From contig NZ_BILW01000029.1 of assembly GCF_004000765.1 (NCBI RefSeq), positions 1 to 64,000 of the forward strand: 64,000 nt of DNA, given 5' to 3'. Under the pieces are notes generated by a model. The model ran no database searches, had not been told where the DNA came from, and saw only the letters and a program-made list of their open reading frames with translations. Position 1 is the first letter of the stretch. Each line of letters starts with the position of its first letter. Positions 60,872 to 64,000 of this stretch are shown one piece after another. The translations under genes and the position numbers were made by a program. Source of the DNA: Paenibacillus chondroitinus NBRC 15376. GTDB lineage: Bacteria; Bacillota; Bacilli; Paenibacillales; NBRC-103111.

Positions 60872-61678
60872 TTATATGCCGATGACAAAAGGTGATGTTA
60901 AATCTCGCAGTGTTTTGATGACACTCATTGCCACAATATACCCGGTTTTGGGATTGCCGGCGGATGGTGTATTTCTGATTTGCAAATGGATTTGACCGAA
61001 TTTTCCTTTCGCTTCAATTTCATGCGTATTGTGGCTGATGTGAGGATCTACGTACACTTTTACTTTAGTCCGGTCAAATCCTACGCCGGCTAAGCTTAGT
61101 GCAGCCGAAACATTGACACTCTCCGGAAACAACCTGGCGGAATCACGAGCCACCCCGTCGAATGCGCAAAATGGCTCCGTTAGTTCAGCCAAATTCACCT
61201 GCTGCTCGATAACTGTGCCAATCCAAGCCTTAGGAGGTTTTCTTGTCACTAATGTAACTTCGTCCATCGGGCCTACACTTCCTGCTGCGATGCGATCTAA
61301 ACCTCCAATTGCGGCTGAAGGAACCATTACTTTTTTGCCTGTTTGCCGTGCTTTCTCCAGAATTTTAAGATGCAGTTGATCATCCGCTAACGCACCAACG
61401 CTGACCAAGATGAGGTCCGCTCTATTGTCTAAGGCTTTTTCACCATAATGCTTTACCGCCTCGTGTCCGGCGCTTTCCACCACAACGTCCAGCCCCTGAC
61501 GGAAAAAAACTTCCTCATTGGCTGTCATGATGTACCCATGAGAACTCGTATCCGGATACTTCGTTTCGTCACGAACGAGTATCGCTTTTAGTTGAACCTG
61601 CCCGGCGTTCCCCTGCAAAATAGCTTGAGCCACATCCTGGCCGATGGTTCCATATCCGATAATGCCAACGTTTAACAT
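60872..61678 (-). CDS. nadX: Aspartate dehydrogenase NadX-like
   Basis: 268 aa. Rossmann start NVGIIGYGTIGQDVAQAI, then VPSAAIGGLDRIAAG and the C-terminal HISHNTHEIEAKGKFG with the family histidine. NadX oxidises L-aspartate to iminoaspartate/oxaloacetate and ammonia. AGGAGG lies 11 nt before the ATG. No nadA or nadC gene follows, so a catabolic role with the downstream malic enzyme is as likely as NAD synthesis. Confidence 0.88.
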   Translation of the reverse strand: MLNVGIIGYGTIGQDVAQAILQGNAGQVQLKAILVRDETKYPDTSSHGYIMTANEEVFFRQGLDVVVESAGHEAVKHYGEKALDNRADLILVSVGALADDQLHLKILEKARQTGKKVMVPSAAIGGLDRIAAGSVGPMDEVTLVTRKPPKAWIGTVIEQQVNLAELTEPFCAFDGVARDSARLFPESVNVSAALSLAGVGFDRTKVKVYVDPHISHNTHEIEAKGKFGQIHLQIRNTPSAGNPKTGYIVAMSVIKTLRDLTSPFVIGI

Positions 61679-61751
61679 AAGTAAGGGATCCTCCTATTGT
61701 GGTTTCAAATGATATCGCCTTGTTCCTCTATCATATCAAAAATATTGTATT

Positions 61752-61761
61752 TGGTATACCA
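61752..61761. promoter_or_regulatory. GntR-type palindrome TGGTATACCA in divergent region
   Basis: Perfect 10-bp palindrome between nadX (-) and the ferredoxin gene (+). The spacing suits control of both. The extended -10 TGATATACT (61777-61785) of the ferredoxin gene lies just downstream. The regulator is not encoded here. Confidence 0.5.
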
Positions 61762-61814
61762 TAAACCAATTAGTTGTGATATACTAACTCTACTAAGACA
61801 TGGAGGGATGCCAA

Positions 61815-62150
61815 GTGCCATCAGTGACTTATCAAACATCTGGAAAAACGATAGAAGTCGAACAAGACGCCAATCTCTTAAGAACATCGATCCGTTATGA
61901 AGGGTCTGTACCTTACAAATGCGGCGGTGGCCTTTGCGGAACTTGCCGTGTACAAATCGTGGACGGACATGAACACCTCAGCAAAATTATGAAAAAGGAA
62001 GTCGACCGACTCGGCCAGGAAAAGCTGGATCAAGGCTTCCGTCTTGCCTGCCAAACCTTCGTCACCGGTGATGTGACCATCTCTTGGGGCGAAGAAGATC
62101 TCAACCGCCTCGGCAAAATCGCTCAGCGAAGAATTAACGCAGCTCAATAG
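61815..62150 (+). CDS. 2Fe-2S ferredoxin
   Basis: 111 aa plant-type ferredoxin. Ligands C36, C41, C44 (CGGGLCGTC) and C79 (FRLACQTF). Start is taken as GTG at 61815 because GGAGGG lies seven bases upstream; the ATG at 61800 has no binding site. Probable electron donor to an oxygenase or hydroxylase. A second ferredoxin gene lies at the window's right edge. Confidence 0.9.
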   Translation: MPSVTYQTSGKTIEVEQDANLLRTSIRYEGSVPYKCGGGLCGTCRVQIVDGHEHLSKIMKKEVDRLGQEKLDQGFRLACQTFVTGDVTISWGEEDLNRLGKIAQRRINAAQ

Positions 62151-62160
62151 AAGGAATGAT

Positions 62161-62188
62161 GGCAGCAGTCCTTGGGGGCTGCTTTTTT
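62161..62188 (+). terminator. Terminator after ferredoxin
   Basis: GCAGC / GCTGC hairpin with TTTTTT. Confidence 0.75.
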
Positions 62189-62223
62189 GTGTGTTTGTTT
62201 GGTGGGCTGGGTTGGTGGGTGGG

Positions 62224-62408
62224 CTAACGGACTGAGATGACCTTATTCGCTGTTTTTTGGGCAGAATTAATATCTAACGGACTCCAGAGACGCTATCGGC
62301 CAGAAAACTACCTCAAATAGCAGCAAATTCAATAAATAACGGTTCTCCAGTCCGTTAGCTCCTCAAATCCTGCCGAATAGGCGGAATAGCGGCATCTGAG
62401 TCCGTTAC
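62224..62408. repeat. Four-site intergenic element, CTAACGGACT family, copy 1
   Basis: CTAACGGACT at 62224 and 62274; inverted AGTCCGTTAG at 62349 and AGTCCGTTAC at 62399. Offsets 0/50/125/175. Outer sites match each other (GAGATG/CATCTG) and inner sites match each other (CCAGAG/CTCCAG), so a long nested hairpin can form. Confidence 0.88.
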
Positions 62409-62440
62409 AAATAGTTGCTACTTGGGAAAGCGGGTGGAGC

Positions 62441-62715
62441 TGCTGTTGGTGGGTTAATGGTACTTTAACTAGTTAACTTCTATTGGTGGGATCACGCTAC
62501 TTTAACTAACTAGCTACTTTTGAGCGATTACTGGTACTTTAGCTAGTTAGACACTTTTGGTGAAGTTCATGCTACTTAACTATCTAGCTACTGTTGGTGG
62601 GTTGATGGTACTTTAACTAGTTAGTTTCTATTGGTGGGATTCATGATACTTTAACTAACCAGTCACTTTTGGTGGGATTTAGGCCACTTAACTTTCAAGC
62701 TACTTTTGGTGAGGT
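62441..62715. repeat. 37-bp tandem repeat array, about seven units
   Basis: TACTTTAAC-type motifs at 62461, 62498, 62535, 62573, 62609, 62647 and about 62685 (steps 37, 37, 38, 36, 38, 38), each followed by TAGTTAG and TTTTGGTGGG-type motifs. It is flanked on both sides by CTAACGGACT elements. Confidence 0.85.
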
Positions 62716-62722
62716 CACACGG

Positions 62723-62908
62723 CTAACGGACTGAAATGACCTTATTCTCCATTTTCCGGCCATAAATAATTTCTAACGGACCCCAGAGCCGCTATTGGCC
62801 AGTGAACTCCCTCAAATAGCAGCAAATTCAATAAATAACGGCGCTCCAGTCCGTTAGCTCCTCAAATTCAGCCCAAATAGGCAGAATAACGTCATCTGAG
62901 TCCGTTAC
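62723..62908. repeat. Four-site intergenic element, CTAACGGACT family, copy 2
   Basis: CTAACGGACT 62723, CTAACGGACC 62773, inverted AGTCCGTTAG 62848, AGTCCGTTAC 62899: offsets 0/50/125/176. Same orientation as copy 1 and highly similar over the whole length. Confidence 0.88.
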
Positions 62909-62942
62909 AGCTCAAACCGCACATCCGCCACTCCCTGCCCAC

Positions 62943-62972
62943 AAAAAAAGCGCAAGCTCCAAGAGCCTGCGC
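62943..62972 (-). terminator. Terminator of the rightmost - strand operon
   Basis: GCGCA-GCT / AGC-TGCGC hairpin followed by TTTTTTTG on the - strand. Confidence 0.8.
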
Positions 62973-62979
62973 CTTTCCC

Positions 62980-63279
62980 CTATGCCGTTTTAACAATTTT
63001 ACTATCCTTGTCGATGTCCAATTCATAGATCTCTTTCTCAATCTGAGCGGTGGAATCGAACTTTGGAAATACTTTGAGCGGAATGCTGTTATCTGCGAAT
63101 TTCTCGGAAACCCCTTGAATGATGATTCTCGCATCGTCACCAACGATTTTGCATACTTCAAAAAGTGTTTTTTTCTTGCCGAAGAAGTAATACTCGTATG
63201 CGGCCACTAACTCTAAATTCGGATTATTTGTTACGGTACGATAACGGTCCGTTGTGGATACTAGAATATATTCGCTCAT
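62980..63279 (-). CDS. Hypothetical protein (99 aa)
   Basis: 99 aa from the ATG at 63279, which has GGAGGG upstream. No family recognised. It is soluble, mixed alpha/beta in character, with an aromatic patch AAYEYYFFGKKKT and an acidic C-terminal half. It lies 23 bp after the RidA gene and before a terminator, so it is the last cistron of the operon with RidA and a ferredoxin. Confidence 0.72.
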   Translation of the reverse strand: MSEYILVSTTDRYRTVTNNPNLELVAAYEYYFFGKKKTLFEVCKIVGDDARIIIQGVSEKFADNSIPLKVFPKFDSTAQIEKEIYELDIDKDSKIVKTA

Positions 63280-63302
63280 ATGAAGCCCTCCGCTCAATTT
63301 TT

Positions 63303-63773
63303 TTATTTATAAGCCACAATTAGTTCTACCTCTACTGCCGCCCCTCCGGGCAACGCAGCAACGCCTATAGCGGAACGGGCATGTAAGCCCTTATCCCCAA
63401 ATACTTCAACCAGCAAATCAGAGGCGCCATTCAATACAAAAGGCAAGTCCTGAAACCCAGCTTCCGCATGGATGAAGCCTTCCATTTTAATAATGCTGGT
63501 AACCCGGTTCAGGTCTCCCAATACAGCCTTTAATGTGCTTAATTGATTAATCACACATTGCCTGGCTGCCTGATATCCTTCTTCTTTCGAAAGCTCGTGT
63601 CCTACCTTGCCTTTATATTGCAGCACTCCACCCACCTTCGGAGTTACGCCACTCAAATAAATCAAAGGCGGCACCATGGTGTAGGGCAGATAATTGCCAC
63701 TTGGTTTAGGCGGAGAGTCCAGCAGAATGTTCAGTTCCTCGAGTTTGGCTTCAACTTGTCCATAGGTTTGCAC
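63303..63773 (-). CDS. RidA-family protein (YjgF/YER057c/UK114)
   Basis: 156 aa, longer RidA subfamily. LIYLSGVTPKVGGVLQYKGKVG near the N-terminus, RSAIGVAALPGGAAVEVELIVAYK at the end with the conserved arginine and glutamate of imine hydrolases. It may destroy reactive enamine/imine intermediates or act as a specialised deaminase. GTG start at 63773 follows GGGGGATG. Operon with ferredoxin and the 99-aa protein. Confidence 0.9.
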   Translation of the reverse strand: MQTYGQVEAKLEELNILLDSPPKPSGNYLPYTMVPPLIYLSGVTPKVGGVLQYKGKVGHELSKEEGYQAARQCVINQLSTLKAVLGDLNRVTSIIKMEGFIHAEAGFQDLPFVLNGASDLLVEVFGDKGLHARSAIGVAALPGGAAVEVELIVAYK

Positions 63774-63811
63774 AATAAGTCATCCCCCATATTTACTGCT
63801 GCCTCACTGTC

Positions 63812-64000
63812 CTATTCCTGACAAAGCTCAATATCTTCCGAAATATATAACTGGCATGCTAAGCGGAAGCCTTCATTAATTTTATCGCCCAGCATCTTAT
63901 TTTCTTTCCAATTAGGTTCTTGAAGCTTATCGCCACCGGTAACAACTTTCACCATACATTTCGTGCATTTCCCCATACCACAGCCATACTTCAGATGCGG
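63812..64000 (-). CDS. 2Fe-2S ferredoxin, 5' part cut by the window edge
   Basis: The last 62 codons of a ferredoxin-like protein (PHLKYGCGMGKCTKCMV... ending ISEDIELCQE). The ligand pattern CGMGKCTKC and LAC are intact, so the cluster domain is functional. The N-terminus lies beyond the window. Its stop is 38 bp before the RidA start, placing it upstream in the same operon. Confidence 0.85.
   Translation of the reverse strand, partial: PHLKYGCGMGKCTKCMVKVVTGGDKLQEPNWKENKMLGDKINEGFRLACQLYISEDIELCQE

Noticed and set aside
62441..62715. CRISPR-like array with 37-bp period
   Set aside because: Whole units repeat; there are no unique spacers between conserved repeats, and no cas genes occur.

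Overview
The window looks like a chromosomal segment of a Paenibacillus-type Firmicute. The supporting signs are mid-range GC, strong AGGAGG-like ribosome binding sites with frequent GTG/TTG starts, T-tailed hairpin terminators, a YesM/YesN-type two-component system beside a sugar ABC transporter, CBO0543-type membrane proteins, a YjfB-type motility protein, a YhgE/Pip protein, and FMN and guanidine-I riboswitches. No rRNA, tRNA, transposase, prophage or CRISPR array was recognised.

Layout. 0-9 kb: a PhoR/VicK-like two-component system (- strand), a MarR regulator with an SDR oxidoreductase and a palindromic operator, a Rieske protein, and a secreted Ala-rich protein upstream of a second two-component system. 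9-14.7 kb: an FMN-riboswitch-controlled DMT transporter, a 58-aa YjfB gene with a SigD-like promoter, two CBO0543 paralogues, and a MocR regulator divergent from an EamA exporter. 14.7-22.6 kb: ThuA/AraC, an alkylation-repair block (adaA, adaB-type methyltransferase, alkA) with an SPL-like radical SAM protein, DedA, a secreted two-repeat protein and a Bcr/CflA efflux pump. 23-34 kb: a 1190-aa secreted multidomain protein, then a sugar ABC operon (two permeases and a lipoprotein) followed by YesM/YesN. 34-41 kb: DbpA helicase, a serine hydrolase, a P-loop kinase, a LacI regulator, an endonuclease-like protein, and a very large palindrome array. 41-49 kb: an ArsR-type regulator, an MGDG-synthase-type glycosyltransferase with a PAP2 phosphatase, a YhgE/Pip protein, a cluster of DnaA boxes, and an ArsR/SRPBCC pair. 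49-58 kb: a complete guanidine catabolic locus (allophanate hydrolase, urea/guanidine carboxylase, two DUF1989 proteins) facing an APC permease, each side under its own guanidine-I riboswitch. 58-64 kb: a Gfo/Idh/MocA oxidoreductase, malic enzyme and aspartate dehydrogenase, ferredoxins and RidA.

The most unusual signal lies between the genes. At least eight intergenic loci carry an element of about 177-186 bp built from four short sites in the order direct, direct, inverted, inverted (or four palindromes). The outer pairs are spaced 50-52 bp apart and the centre gap is fixed within each family. Three sequence families share this geometry: GGAACTAC (sites at 0/51/118/169), CTAACGGACT (0/50/125/175) and 15-bp TTG-N9-CAA palindromes (0/52/115/167). 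I do not recognise it as a described element. A 37-bp tandem array and several shorter tandem repeats accompany it.
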